DNA of 64,000 bases. Source: Leifsonia poae (GTDB lineage Bacteria; Actinomycetota; Actinomycetes; Actinomycetales; Microbacteriaceae). The stretch is from NCBI RefSeq assembly GCF_027921845.1, contig NZ_BSEN01000003.1, positions 99,657 to 163,656 of the forward strand, read 5' to 3'. The notes below the pieces were generated by a model. That model ran no database searches, was not told where the DNA came from, and saw nothing but the letters and a program-made list of their open reading frames with translations. Both the position numbers and the translations under genes were made by a program. Shown here in pieces: positions 27,601 to 35,783 of this stretch; position 1 is the stretch's first letter; each line of letters begins with the position of its first letter.

Positions 27601-27748
27601 CCCGCTCGGCTGGGCTCTGTCCAGTTACAGCGTGAACAGCCTCAGCCGAGCCATCGACGACGCGGCGAAAAGCGATTCCGGCTCGGGATACGCGCAACTC
27701 TCCGACGTGACCGGGCTGCCGACGAGCAGCTCCCCACCGGCGCAATGA
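24611..27748 (+). CDS. Polytopic membrane protein with C-terminal patatin-like phospholipase domain
   Basis: A 1045-residue protein (GTG start at 24611, or ATG at 24617). Residues ~25-625 contain about 13 hydrophobic segments. The last ~410 residues carry the patatin hallmarks: an oxyanion-hole motif EGGGIRA (Gly645-Gly647), the nucleophile elbow GVSGG with Ser678, and the catalytic dyad Asp868 in IDGGY. Patatin domains hydrolyse acyl chains of phospholipids or lipid esters. Fusing one to a large membrane domain suggests action on membrane lipids or on a ligand delivered through the membrane. The side of the membrane is unclear, because 13 segments would place the domain outside if the N-terminus is inside. 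It is a single gene with its own promoter. Confidence 0.8.
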   Translation: MAMSLPGYVWPAVRAESVRATVRDRGRRIATLLCFAMLAAASLLTIAGLDQLIGQAIGKDRQSHPLSGVIGLGAATNVSSWAQWYTSGRADAVGWWILFSVAADALFVVAYAVILLRLVARATPPAPSDMVAGHSWTNVSRLFLQLLILLEAIEAVVLIVGAMTLLSSAGSATQPPSLALIGTIEAAVATGKWIAFGLLVIAVLRNPGTRGVLWRVTRNMSQAVWVHRLSAVLVLALVVLACIPSDGVLDQLPDVQRQWLDDLPWGAVHYAGIAAATLGLAAVGLFLLGRQRSRCSYDFRVRQYPESAKLPAERQWIWWSIPVVAWLVLAVWTLLASLIAGATWPAIMTQFDSAAALFLGIPIAVIVVSALLERRRPPVMIDVEPDPDRAVYAWLFGDVLAVLVLCVGGLGLVRSFAGPTFLSPSGWAIGIFVLGFVSAVLWPLVVVGLTGYARPAPDAGWLRITSAPARALGWINRWADPTATPTPARSARNRRGLFALICAGVAVIALALVFPADFAAALGGVGVTVALITAWGVILGAFTVALQDYQVLAVFRGLRLKAAPILTLAIALPLVFTITGASVWGGDATAHAIRIGHDSTGPASTPPASRDMVDALRGRIDAARCYLTLPDGTVVKPVIIVAAEGGGIRAAYFTVKALQKLGSAGCLAQSVALSSGVSGGSLGLALTKTSGGDALAKVRAVSAQSVVASGVTGLLAGDLVAGNLGMHVPSVMDGRIGWRDRASLIEQGWIDAAPGLGRQFDVTPTDTTGYTLFNSTDARSKCRVIIGQLATGAAQLSGSDSSPVTCSRPGVQPAETADLATISGQQCPASLDWAGAAMLSARFPIITPAGRLPSGSACSEGKTVELIDGGYAEGSALGTVADLAPTITTAVREYNLSRHGAEPFALPLLLFLRNSSGFDLQAKEAGVVAEPLVPLEGRDAASAQSDHRALIQRIIANFQRACPAHSEACATQTEGFADEYGSNAIVVSPFTRPTIAAPLGWALSSYSVNSLSRAIDDAAKSDSGSGYAQLSDVTGLPTSSSPPAQ

Positions 27749-27774
27749 CGACCAGCGCCGACGACGGTCGAGGG

Positions 27775-28317
27775 TCAGGGATGCAGTGAGTACGCGAGCA
27801 CCACTGCGCCGTTGCCGATCTCGGTCACGCCGGTCAGGGTCATGGGGCTCGCGGTGATCCCGGCCAGGAGCGAGTCACCGGATCCCGCGACGAACGGCGA
27901 GATGCTCAGATGCAATTCGTCCAGCAGGCCGGCCTCCATGAGGGCCCTGCTGAACGAGCCGTTTCCGTACTTGACCAGTGTTCCGTCGCCGGACTCCTTG
28001 AGCCGGGCGACGGCCTCGACGGCGTCGCCCTCGAGCACCTCGGCATTCCAGCTGGTCTCGGTCAGAGTGGTGGAGGCGACGTACTTCGGCAGGGCGTTGA
28101 GCGTGTCGGCGAGGTCGCCGGACATCGCGGGCCACGACCCGGCGAAGGTGTCGTAGGTCACTCGGCCGAGCACGAGACCTGTCGCCTGCTCCAGCAGCCG
28201 GAGCTGGTAGTCGAAATGGTTCGCGTTCGGGGCGACCTGCAGTTGCGCGGCCCACCAGCTGTCCCCGGCATACCGGCCGTCGATCGAGAGATGGTCGAAT
28301 TCGATGAGTTTTCGCAT
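27775..28317 (-). CDS. RibD C-terminal/DHFR-like reductase family protein
   Basis: A 180-residue protein of the dihydrofolate-reductase-like RibD_C family. Visible marks are the N-terminal FDHLSIDGRYAG strand-loop, the LGRVTYDTFAGSWPA segment, and the GTLVKYGNGSFSRALMEAGLLDELHLSISP nucleotide-binding block. Stand-alone members reduce unidentified pterin- or nitro-type substrates with NAD(P)H. It lies 55 bp downstream of an AraC-type gene on the same strand and may be regulated with it. Confidence 0.87.
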   Translation of the reverse strand: MRKLIEFDHLSIDGRYAGDSWWAAQLQVAPNANHFDYQLRLLEQATGLVLGRVTYDTFAGSWPAMSGDLADTLNALPKYVASTTLTETSWNAEVLEGDAVEAVARLKESGDGTLVKYGNGSFSRALMEAGLLDELHLSISPFVAGSGDSLLAGITASPMTLTGVTEIGNGAVVLAYSLHP

Positions 28318-28372
28318 GCCCTCAGCTAACCAACGCGACGGTCGCGGCGTCTTGTACCGAACCGAATCCGGG

Positions 28373-29128
28373 TCAGAACGCCAGGAACGGGATGTCGGTC
28401 CTCAACTCGCCCGGCGTGTGACCGGTGGCCGCCCTCATCGCGCGGGTGAGGTCCGGTTGATCGTAGTAGCCACCGGCGGCGACCGCGTCGGCGATCGACG
28501 AACCGGCGGCGAGGAGCTTCGCGGCCAGCTGTCCTCGTTCGATGCCCAGAAGCCTGCGGTGGGATACTCCGACGGCCCGACGGAACCGGAGCTGCGCGGT
28601 CCGCTCCGACATCCCGCGGGGTCGCTCGCCGTGACGGATGTCCTCGACGGCGGGATCGACGGTCAGAAGCCCGGCTCGCACGAGCCTGCCGACGAACACG
28701 TCGACATTCTGCGGTGTCGGCATCTCCCAGTCACGGTCATCCAGCACGACCCGGCCGCCGGAACGCGTGGGCAGCAGAGCGTCGTTGAGGTCGGCCAGAG
28801 CCGCTGGCGCGAACAGCGGCAGGTAGGCGCCGAGCTGCAGCTCCACTCCGAAGAACTCCCAGTCCTCCGGGCACGTCAGCTGCGTGGCCTTCGTCTCCGG
28901 CCCGCGCACGTGAACGGTGACGCTGTGACGATGCCGCGCGAACGCGATCATCGAAGACCCTTTGGCCACCGACGTGAAAGGGGTCGGGGCGTCGCAGGTG
29001 GCGGACCACACACGCTGCACCAGCGGAAGCTCACCCGCAATGGTGTCGAAGGTCATCCCCACAGGCGGGAGCTTACTCGCGACGGTCGCCGAAGCACCGT
29101 GTCCCGGGGTTTCCGCTGATCGGCGCAT
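28373..29128 (-). CDS. AraC-family transcriptional regulator
   Basis: A 251-residue regulator if the ATG at 29128 is used (AAGAGAA upstream), or 227 residues from the ATG at 29056, where homologues of this type often begin (MTFDTIAGELPLVQRVW). The N-terminal ~130 residues form a sensor of cupin-like character. The C-terminal ~95 residues hold two helix-turn-helix units, SERTAQLRFRRAVGVSHRRL and SIADAVAAGGYYDQPDLTRA, followed by TGHTPGELR. It is divergent from the beta-helix wall protein and just upstream of the RibD-like reductase; either could be a target. Confidence 0.87.
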   Translation of the reverse strand: MRRSAETPGHGASATVASKLPPVGMTFDTIAGELPLVQRVWSATCDAPTPFTSVAKGSSMIAFARHRHSVTVHVRGPETKATQLTCPEDWEFFGVELQLGAYLPLFAPAALADLNDALLPTRSGGRVVLDDRDWEMPTPQNVDVFVGRLVRAGLLTVDPAVEDIRHGERPRGMSERTAQLRFRRAVGVSHRRLLGIERGQLAAKLLAAGSSIADAVAAGGYYDQPDLTRAMRAATGHTPGELRTDIPFLAF

Positions 29129-29215
29129 CCATCGTTTCTCTTGAACAATCGGCCGTGGACCCCCAAACTGGTCGCATTGGTCTTCGATGGCGCACCGATA
29201 CGGCGGGGGGCCGGA

Positions 29216-32200
29216 ATGCGAATGAGACGGAGTGGTCGCAGGGTCGCGACGGGCATGCGCGTCATCGCCGCGACGCTCGGGACGGCGGCAGTGCTCGCCG
29301 CTGCCGTTCTGCTTCCGGTCGCGACGCCGGCGCTCGCCGCCTCGCCGCCCGACACCGTCGACACGGGCGACCCGCCCCCACCCGCCGATCCCACCCTTCC
29401 CAGCGGCCTCGACGCACCGGCGCAGACGCCCGACGAATCCATCGTGGAGATGCCGCCCGCCGCCGTGCCGAATGCGAACACCCTCGCGATCGCCTGGGTC
29501 GGCACCCCTGCTCAACGTCCAGCCACCCGCACGCTCACACTGCAGGCCGCACTCAACGCTGCACCGGTCGGCGGAACCGTCTCGTTCGATCCGGGTGATT
29601 ATGCCTTCACCGGCGCACTCCTGGTCCCGAACTCGGTGACCATCGACTCCAGCGCGCAGTCGATGCTCTATGCCCGGTTCACCATCAATGGCGGCGGCCT
29701 GTCGCTGGCCGACGACGTCACGATCGGCGCCGCCAACACGGGAGCGATCATCACCGTCTCCGTATCCGGCGCGGTGCTCACGAACATCACCATCCGCAAT
29801 CCCACCCCTGTGCTCCGCCCGACGGGCGTCCAGCTCGGTGCGGCCGTCACCGGCGTGAAGATCAACGGCCTCGACATGAACGGCGCCGGCGAGGCGTCCT
29901 CCTACGGCGTGAACTTGACCACCGGGTCGGCGACCATCACCGATGCCAGCATCGTGGGCGTCGCCACCGGCATCATCGCGACCGCTGCCTCCACTGCGAG
30001 CGGCATCGCGATCAGCGGCGGAGCCATCACCGCGGCCACCTCCGGCGTCTCACTCGGAAGCGCCGGTGCGCCGACGATCACCGGGCTCGAGGTGACGGGC
30101 GGCACGGGAACCGGCATCGACCTCGCACAGTCGAGCGGCGCCGTCGTCACCGGAGCGACCGTGCACGGCTTCACCCGGGGCATCGCCACCGCCACCACGA
30201 ACTCCGGCGCCGGGCCGGTGATCAGCGACGCGGTCATCGACGGCACCAGCCGGGAAGGGATCGCGCTGGGCGTGACGACCGGCCCCCGAGTGACGGGTGC
30301 GCGCATCACGGGAACCGGCGCCAACCAGTCGACCGGCATCGTCACCCTGCTGTCGACGGGGGTGACGATCGACCATCCGGTCATCGACCAGGTGATGTAC
30401 GGGATCACCGTCAGCGCGGCGAACACCGGCGCAGGACCCACCATCACCGCACCGACGATCACGGCGTTCTCGGGTATCACCCTCGGCTCCACGCAAGGCG
30501 CGACCGTCACGGGCGCCGTTCTCGACAGCGGCAGCGCGACGGGTGGGACCGGCATCAACGTCGTCAACTCCGGTCACGTCACCATCACCACCGAGACTGC
30601 CACGGGTTTCCTCTACGCGATCGCCTCCCAGTCCACCGTCGACCCGACCTCGGAGCGCGTGGACATCGCCATCTCCGACATCACGGTGACAGGGCCGCCG
30701 GATGCCTCGCACGGCGTCTACCTGCTCGGCGCAGAGAACGCGACCATCACCGACGTCACCGCCGACATCACCGGCTCGGCCCTCGTCATCCACCAGTCCG
30801 TCGGCGTGCAGGCGACCGATATCACCGTGCACGGTCACGAGGGAATCACCCCGACGACCGGCGCCGCCATCCTGCGCGCCTACGCGTCGCAGAACGTCGA
30901 CGTCGATCGCGCCTCGATCGACGCCGGGTCGTACGGTTTCTTCTACTCGGCCACGGACGGGTCGACCGTGACGAACGCCAGCGTGGCGAACCTGGTCGAG
31001 TACGGCATCTACGGTCGAAGCGCCGCGAACATCGACGTCAGCGCGACGACGTTCACCGACAACTCGGCTGTGGGTCTCTTCGTCGTGACGACGCCCGCCA
31101 ATGGGATCAGTCACGACATCGACGTGCACGGCACCACTATGACGGGCAACGACGACGGCATCCTGGTGCTGCAGGGCACGACGGCGGTGACCATCTCCGA
31201 CAACACCATCAGCGGGCAGCCGAACGCCGTCACCGCCGGGCCGGCTCACGACCTGGTCGTCACGGACAACACGATCGACCAGGTCGGCGGCGACGGACTC
31301 GCGGCGATCACGGTCGCGCCCCTCTGGGAGGACGGAGCGCTCGCCGGCTCCTACTCGTCGTCGGGGATCCGCGTGAGCGGGAACACTTTCACCGGCGGCG
31401 GGACGTGGATCCGCGTGGGAACGATCGACGACACCTCCGACGAGGCGACGAGGCGCACACTGCGCGACCCGGCACTCGTCACAGGGAACACGTTCCCGGC
31501 AGCGTCGACGGCCATCCGCACGTATCCGAATGCGGTCGTCGGCGACGACAGCGCCCCCGTGGCCAGGGTGGCGGCGGACGTCGTGCCCCTCGTCGCGGCC
31601 GCCGATGGACCGGTCGCGGTCGACGCCCGCGACTACGCCACTCCGAACGACTGGGGCGCGCCGTGCAAGGCGACCGGCTACCTCGACGACGCCCTGTACT
31701 ACGACGGTGGTGGCGCCGAAGTCCGTGAACTCACCACCGCACCCGTTCTCTACCCGATGAACTGCATCGAGTTGTCGCTCACCGAAGTCCTCGACGCGCC
31801 GGACGCGGTGCGCCACGACGGCGACCTCGTCACCTGGACGCTGACGCCGCACAACGACGGCCCCCGCTCCGCACCCGCCGGATGGACGATCACCCAACTA
31901 CTGCCGAGCGGCGTCGAACTCGTCTCGATGACGGGCGACGGCTACACCGTCGACGGCACGACGGCCACGTCCGACACCGCACTGGGGGCCGAGTCCGACG
32001 GTACTGCGTTGACCGTGACGGTCCGCGTCGTGTCCGCGCCGTCCGGTGAGTCGACGATGCACGACGTCGCCTACGTGGCCCCGGCCGCGAACACGGACCT
32101 CGACGGCGACGGCTTCGTCGACGCCATCTCTGAACCGGTCAGTCCGCTGGTCGTCCCGACCCTCGCCACCGACACGGACGCGTCGCCGACGGACAACGAC

Positions 32201-32416
32201 GCGCAGGGCGTCTGGACGACCGTCGGAGGATCGCCTCCGCTCCCCGAGCCTCCCGGTGGTGGTGGCGGCGGGCTGCCGGGCACTGATCTGCCGGGCACGG
32301 ACCTGCCGGGCACCGGCTCCGATCTGATGCCCGCCGTGACCGTCGCGGCAGCACTCCTCTTCCTCGGCGTAGGAGCTGCGGCGGTGGAACGCCTGCGACG
32401 TCGCCGACACTCCTGA
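29216..32416 (+). CDS. Sortase-anchored right-handed beta-helix surface protein
   Basis: A 1066-residue exported protein. The ATG at 29216 follows a GGGGGG-rich site and gives a Sec signal ending at PALAASP. Residues ~100-760 are many PbH1-type coils rich in T-G-x-x-I/V-T patterns (for example TITDASIVG, VTGATVHGF), forming a parallel beta-helix as in polysaccharide lyases and adhesins. Residues ~860-990 resemble a DUF11-type beta-sandwich repeat (DLVTWTLTPHNDGP). The end is a Gly-rich linker, LPGTD twice, then LPGTG, a hydrophobic helix and RRRR: a sorting signal. It is probably a wall-bound glycan-binding or -cleaving protein. No catalytic residues were assigned. Confidence 0.9.
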   Translation: MRMRRSGRRVATGMRVIAATLGTAAVLAAAVLLPVATPALAASPPDTVDTGDPPPPADPTLPSGLDAPAQTPDESIVEMPPAAVPNANTLAIAWVGTPAQRPATRTLTLQAALNAAPVGGTVSFDPGDYAFTGALLVPNSVTIDSSAQSMLYARFTINGGGLSLADDVTIGAANTGAIITVSVSGAVLTNITIRNPTPVLRPTGVQLGAAVTGVKINGLDMNGAGEASSYGVNLTTGSATITDASIVGVATGIIATAASTASGIAISGGAITAATSGVSLGSAGAPTITGLEVTGGTGTGIDLAQSSGAVVTGATVHGFTRGIATATTNSGAGPVISDAVIDGTSREGIALGVTTGPRVTGARITGTGANQSTGIVTLLSTGVTIDHPVIDQVMYGITVSAANTGAGPTITAPTITAFSGITLGSTQGATVTGAVLDSGSATGGTGINVVNSGHVTITTETATGFLYAIASQSTVDPTSERVDIAISDITVTGPPDASHGVYLLGAENATITDVTADITGSALVIHQSVGVQATDITVHGHEGITPTTGAAILRAYASQNVDVDRASIDAGSYGFFYSATDGSTVTNASVANLVEYGIYGRSAANIDVSATTFTDNSAVGLFVVTTPANGISHDIDVHGTTMTGNDDGILVLQGTTAVTISDNTISGQPNAVTAGPAHDLVVTDNTIDQVGGDGLAAITVAPLWEDGALAGSYSSSGIRVSGNTFTGGGTWIRVGTIDDTSDEATRRTLRDPALVTGNTFPAASTAIRTYPNAVVGDDSAPVARVAADVVPLVAAADGPVAVDARDYATPNDWGAPCKATGYLDDALYYDGGGAEVRELTTAPVLYPMNCIELSLTEVLDAPDAVRHDGDLVTWTLTPHNDGPRSAPAGWTITQLLPSGVELVSMTGDGYTVDGTTATSDTALGAESDGTALTVTVRVVSAPSGESTMHDVAYVAPAANTDLDGDGFVDAISEPVSPLVVPTLATDTDASPTDNDAQGVWTTVGGSPPLPEPPGGGGGGLPGTDLPGTDLPGTGSDLMPAVTVAAALLFLGVGAAAVERLRRRRHS
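32273..32317 (+). repeat. Triplicated 15-bp unit encoding LPGTD-LPGTD-LPGTG
   Basis: Three in-frame 15-bp copies (residues 1020-1034) lie just before the C-terminal hydrophobic segment. The third is the canonical sortase site LPGTG, and the first two end in Asp. The copies arose by tandem duplication and may add length or alternative cleavage sites. Confidence 0.85.
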
Positions 32417-32424
32417 CGGTGTTG

Positions 32425-32438
32425 CCGGGCCAGCCCGG
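32425..32438. terminator. Short GC hairpin between convergent genes
   Basis: CCGGG and CCCGG (32425-32429, 32434-32438) enclose a 4-base loop directly after the beta-helix gene stop and before the convergent transporter stop. There is no U-tract, so it is a weak bidirectional terminator at best. Confidence 0.35.
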
Positions 32439-32446
32439 GAGCCGGC

Positions 32447-33361
32447 TCAGACGATATTCGCGTCGGTTCGGCCACGGAGGCGGCGCGCTGCGTGCGCTGA
32501 GAGCAGGCGCGGCGCCTGTGAGACGATGACGACGCCGATGATCACAACCACGCCGCCGAGCAGTTGGCTGAGGGCGGGCAGCTCTCCGAGCCAGACCCAG
32601 GCGATCAGCACCGCAACCGGAGACACGAGGTAGAGGAGTGACGTCGACGTCGCCACGGGCATCCGGGCGACCGCATACGCCCACAGCACGAACCCCGCCG
32701 CCGAGGGCAGCAATCCGAGATAGAGCGCTGCCAACCACGGCCCGGCACCCGCGCCGAGCAGGCTGTCACCGTCGAAGGGCACGAGCGGCAGCGTCATAAT
32801 GGTGCCTGCCGTCATCGCGTAGCAGGCGACCTCGATGCTGGAGTAGCGCTTCAACAGCGGACGCTGCAGCGGGTGGTAGATGCCCTGCGCCACCATCGCG
32901 GCCACCACGATCCACACCGCGTTGGACAACGAGACGCCGGACCCGGCCAGACAGACGAACGCGACTCCGCCGAGTGCGACGATGCTGCCGACGACCGTCA
33001 GCCAGGAGACGCGCTCGGCGAAGAGGATGCGCGCGACGGCGACCGAGACGAGAGGCGCGGCGGCGACGATGATGCTCGCTGTTCCGGCGGGAACGTACAG
33101 CTCGCCCCAATTCAGCAGCAATTGGTAGGCGGCCATGCCGAAGAATCCGCACGCCGCGATCCAGCCGAGGTCGCGGAGCTTCGGCAGACGCGCTCCGACG
33201 ATCAGGGCCACGAGGATCAGCGCGACCGTCGCGACCGCGAGACGAACGAACGAGAGCCCGTTCACCCCCAGTGCGGGAGCCGCGACGCGGATCGCCGGAA
33301 ACGCCGATGCCCAGAGCACGACGACGGCAAGTCCGGAAATCAGGGCCTTGTTGACTCTCAT
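32447..33361 (-). CDS. EamA/DMT-superfamily exporter
   Basis: A 304-residue membrane protein with ten hydrophobic segments arranged as two EamA repeats. The first starts with SGLAVVVLWASAFPAIRVAAP, and the second with AVWIVVAAMVAQGIYHPLQRPLL. The family exports amino acids, metabolites or drugs by a drug/metabolite-transporter mechanism. The ATG at 33361 is preferred over upstream alternatives because it begins directly before the first helix. It is divergent from a LysR regulator that probably controls it. Confidence 0.9.
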   Translation of the reverse strand: MRVNKALISGLAVVVLWASAFPAIRVAAPALGVNGLSFVRLAVATVALILVALIVGARLPKLRDLGWIAACGFFGMAAYQLLLNWGELYVPAGTASIIVAAAPLVSVAVARILFAERVSWLTVVGSIVALGGVAFVCLAGSGVSLSNAVWIVVAAMVAQGIYHPLQRPLLKRYSSIEVACYAMTAGTIMTLPLVPFDGDSLLGAGAGPWLAALYLGLLPSAAGFVLWAYAVARMPVATSTSLLYLVSPVAVLIAWVWLGELPALSQLLGGVVVIIGVVIVSQAPRLLSAHAARRLRGRTDANIV

Positions 33362-33445
33362 GACTCGATCGTGACAAGCTGGTTGAATAAGCACAATTGA
33401 CGAGTTGTTTCGCTATACCTAATCAACGCTTATTGGAGCTGATCA

Positions 33446-34378
33446 ATGATCGATGTGCGCAAGCTCAGGCTCCTCGCCGCTCTGGAGCGGCTCGGCACGA
33501 TCGCCTCCGTCGCCGAAGAGCTTCACCTGAGCGCACCCGGCGTCTCCATGCAGCTCACGGCACTGGAGAAGGAACTCGGCCTCCGTCTCACGCGGCGCCA
33601 GGGACGCGGAGTGGTGCTCACCGCCGCAGGCAGAACGCTGGCGGCGCACGGCCACGACATCCTCGACCGGCTCTCCCTCGCCGAACTCGAACTCGAATCC
33701 CTTCGAAGCGGAAGCATCGGCCAGTACACGCTGACCGCCTTCCCGTCGGCCGCGCGAACCATCGTGGCCGACGCGTGCCGCCGGATCCTGCCCGATGCGG
33801 ACCCTGCCATCGACCTGCGCATCACCACGTCCGAACCCGACGACGCGCTCAGTGCGCTTGCCTCGGGCACGGCCGATCTCGCGGTCATCCACTCCTACTC
33901 GAACGTTCCGCGGGACATCCCGAACGGACTGTCGTCGCGCCCTCTCGGAACGGAACCCGTCTGGCTGGCGATCCCGGCGTCGCGCCCCGGCGAAACGGCG
34001 AGCGGGATGGTCGACCTCGCAGACTTCGCGGACAGCCGGTGGATCGCGCCGACCGACGACGTGACCTGCTACACCATGATGGAGCGGGCGTGCGGACTGG
34101 CCGGCTTCCGCCCTCGCATCGTCGCGGAATCGATGGACTTCGCCGTGCAACTCGAGCTCGTCGCGGCCGGAACCGGCGTCGCGTTGGTTCCTTCACTGGC
34201 CATCGCGCAGCTTCCGGCCGGCGTCGACCTGCGCGAGCTGACGTCGCCGGTGAAGCGGAGCATCCACCTGGCCGCCCGCCAGCCCGACTTCGCCGACCCG
34301 GGAATCCAGAACCTCGCGGCCGTCCTCACCGAAGCCGCCTCCTCACGGCTCGCCACGACGCAGCCTCTCGCGTCCTAG
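33446..34378 (+). CDS. LysR-family regulator of the EamA exporter
   Basis: A 310-residue regulator. Residues 1-60 are the winged helix-turn-helix (IDVRKLRLLAALERLGTIAS, then HLSAPGVSMQLTALEKELG). From ~90 on, the substrate-binding domain includes the ITTSEPDDALSALASGTADLAV core. The ATG at 33446 overlaps GATCAATG with a GGAGC ribosome site. It is divergent from the EamA gene, and the 84-bp gap contains AT-rich candidate promoters. LysR proteins at such loci usually activate the exporter gene in response to the exported metabolite. Confidence 0.9.
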   Translation: MIDVRKLRLLAALERLGTIASVAEELHLSAPGVSMQLTALEKELGLRLTRRQGRGVVLTAAGRTLAAHGHDILDRLSLAELELESLRSGSIGQYTLTAFPSAARTIVADACRRILPDADPAIDLRITTSEPDDALSALASGTADLAVIHSYSNVPRDIPNGLSSRPLGTEPVWLAIPASRPGETASGMVDLADFADSRWIAPTDDVTCYTMMERACGLAGFRPRIVAESMDFAVQLELVAAGTGVALVPSLAIAQLPAGVDLRELTSPVKRSIHLAARQPDFADPGIQNLAAVLTEAASSRLATTQPLAS

Positions 34379-34394
34379 AGCTCGGTCTCGAGCT
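34379..34394. terminator. Palindromic hairpin between convergent LysR and nickel transporter genes
   Basis: AGCTCG and CGAGCT (34379-34384, 34389-34394) around GTCT begin at the base after the LysR stop codon. It could act for both strands. The stem is short and no U-run follows. Confidence 0.35.
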
Positions 34395-34415
34395 GACCGT
34401 TCGCGTACCTGCTGC

Positions 34416-35546
34416 TCACTCTGCGGGTCCCTCGTCGAGCACACGGGGCGCGGGGAGCCGTTTCGTCCACCGGTCGTCGATCCTGCCGACGTGCCAGATG
34501 GTGAGTGCGAGCGTCCACGTGGTGATGAAGATGGCGACGATGATGAAGCCGACATAGTTGAGGTCGAGACGGCTGACCCAGCCGATCGGCCCCGTGGTGA
34601 TGTCGAGCTTATCGGCCACGACCGAGATGATCTCTTGGCCGCCGATGAGGAGCGCGACTGCGACGGATAACGCGGTGATGGTGATGTTGTAGTAGACCTT
34701 GCGGACCGGGGTGGAGAACGCCCAGCCGTAGGCGAAATTCATGAGGTAGCCGTCGACGGTGTCGAGCAGGCACATGCCGGCGGTGAACAGGACGGGCAGC
34801 GTGAGGATCGCGTACCAGGGCAGCGCGAACGCGGCGGCGCCGCCTGCGAGGACGAGCAGGGAGACCTCGGTCGCTGTGTCGAAGCCGAGCCCGAAGAGCA
34901 GGCCGATCGGGTACAGCTGCCACGGCCGCTTGACCGATCGGGTCAGCGGCCCGAGCATCCGGCTGATGATGCCGCGCCGGTCGAGCTGACGTTGGAGTTC
35001 CGTCTCGTCGTAGTTCCCCGTCCTCATCCGGCGGAACACGCCCACGACCTGCTTGAGTACGAGCAGATTGACGACGCCGAGCAGGAGCAAGAACACGCCG
35101 GAGACGGATGCTCCGATGAGCCCGGTCGTCTGCTGGAGGGCCGATTTGTCGCTGATGACTTGTGGCGCCAGGGTGCGCACTCCGAAGGCGAGCAGTGCGC
35201 ACAGGCCGAAGACGACGCTGGAGTGGCCGACCGAGAACCAGAAGCCCACGGAGACAGGGCGCTGGCCGTCGGCGATGAGTTTGCGGGTCGTGTTATCGAT
35301 GGCGGCTATGTGGTCGGCGTCGAAGGCGTGGCGCAAGCCGAGCGTGTACGCGGTGATGCCGAGTCCGACGCCGAAGACCTGGGTCGGGCCGCCGACGTGG
35401 TAGCCGGCCGGCGCGACGATCCCGAGCAGAGTCCCCCAGCCGATGATGTGAAGAGCCACGATGAACGTGCCCATCGCGATCAGAGACGTCCACTTGCCGG
35501 AGACCCGGTCGTGCCCGTTCTGCATAGGTCGCTGTCCATTCGTCAT
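34416..35546 (-). CDS. NiCoT-family nickel/cobalt transporter
   Basis: A 376-residue membrane protein with about eight helices. The family signature RHAFDADHIAAIDN (His73 to His79 of HX4DH) forms the metal path, and the FGLGFDTATEV and GMCLLDTVDG motifs in later helices complete it. Such permeases import Ni2+ or Co2+ with high affinity. No urease, hydrogenase or cobalamin gene is visible here. It is divergent from the DyP peroxidase operon, and co-regulation with it is possible but unproven. Confidence 0.92.
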   Translation of the reverse strand: MTNGQRPMQNGHDRVSGKWTSLIAMGTFIVALHIIGWGTLLGIVAPAGYHVGGPTQVFGVGLGITAYTLGLRHAFDADHIAAIDNTTRKLIADGQRPVSVGFWFSVGHSSVVFGLCALLAFGVRTLAPQVISDKSALQQTTGLIGASVSGVFLLLLGVVNLLVLKQVVGVFRRMRTGNYDETELQRQLDRRGIISRMLGPLTRSVKRPWQLYPIGLLFGLGFDTATEVSLLVLAGGAAAFALPWYAILTLPVLFTAGMCLLDTVDGYLMNFAYGWAFSTPVRKVYYNITITALSVAVALLIGGQEIISVVADKLDITTGPIGWVSRLDLNYVGFIIVAIFITTWTLALTIWHVGRIDDRWTKRLPAPRVLDEGPAE

Positions 35547-35783
35547 GGCGGCGATCGCTCGGAAACGAGCCGGATCCGGTGTTGCGTTGTGCCCGAATCA
35601 CTCTCCGTTGCGTACGTCGTCGTGTAGGTATCGTCTCAGTCGCATCCCTCGGCGTCGAGGCCCGATGGGATCACCCCGCTCGAGGAAAAGATCATCCTCG
35701 ATTCCATTGCAAGTTCTCCAACGGGCTGTAAGACTGACCGCGGATCGACGACAAACTCGTGATTCCACCCCCGGGGAGGGCCC
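35547..35783. other. 237-bp divergent intergenic region between nickel transporter and DyP operon
   Basis: It holds no open frame that looks coding. The half nearest the operon is relatively AT-rich (35685-35765) and probably carries the operon promoter. I see no strong palindrome. A CCCGGGGAGGG stretch at 35768-35780 supplies the ribosome site of the next gene. Confidence 0.5.

Noticed and set aside
30050..31897. 615-codon minus-strand frame opposite the beta-helix gene
   Set aside because: It is a low-complexity Arg/Asp/Gly-rich shadow with no family features; the plus-strand frame has signal and sorting signals.
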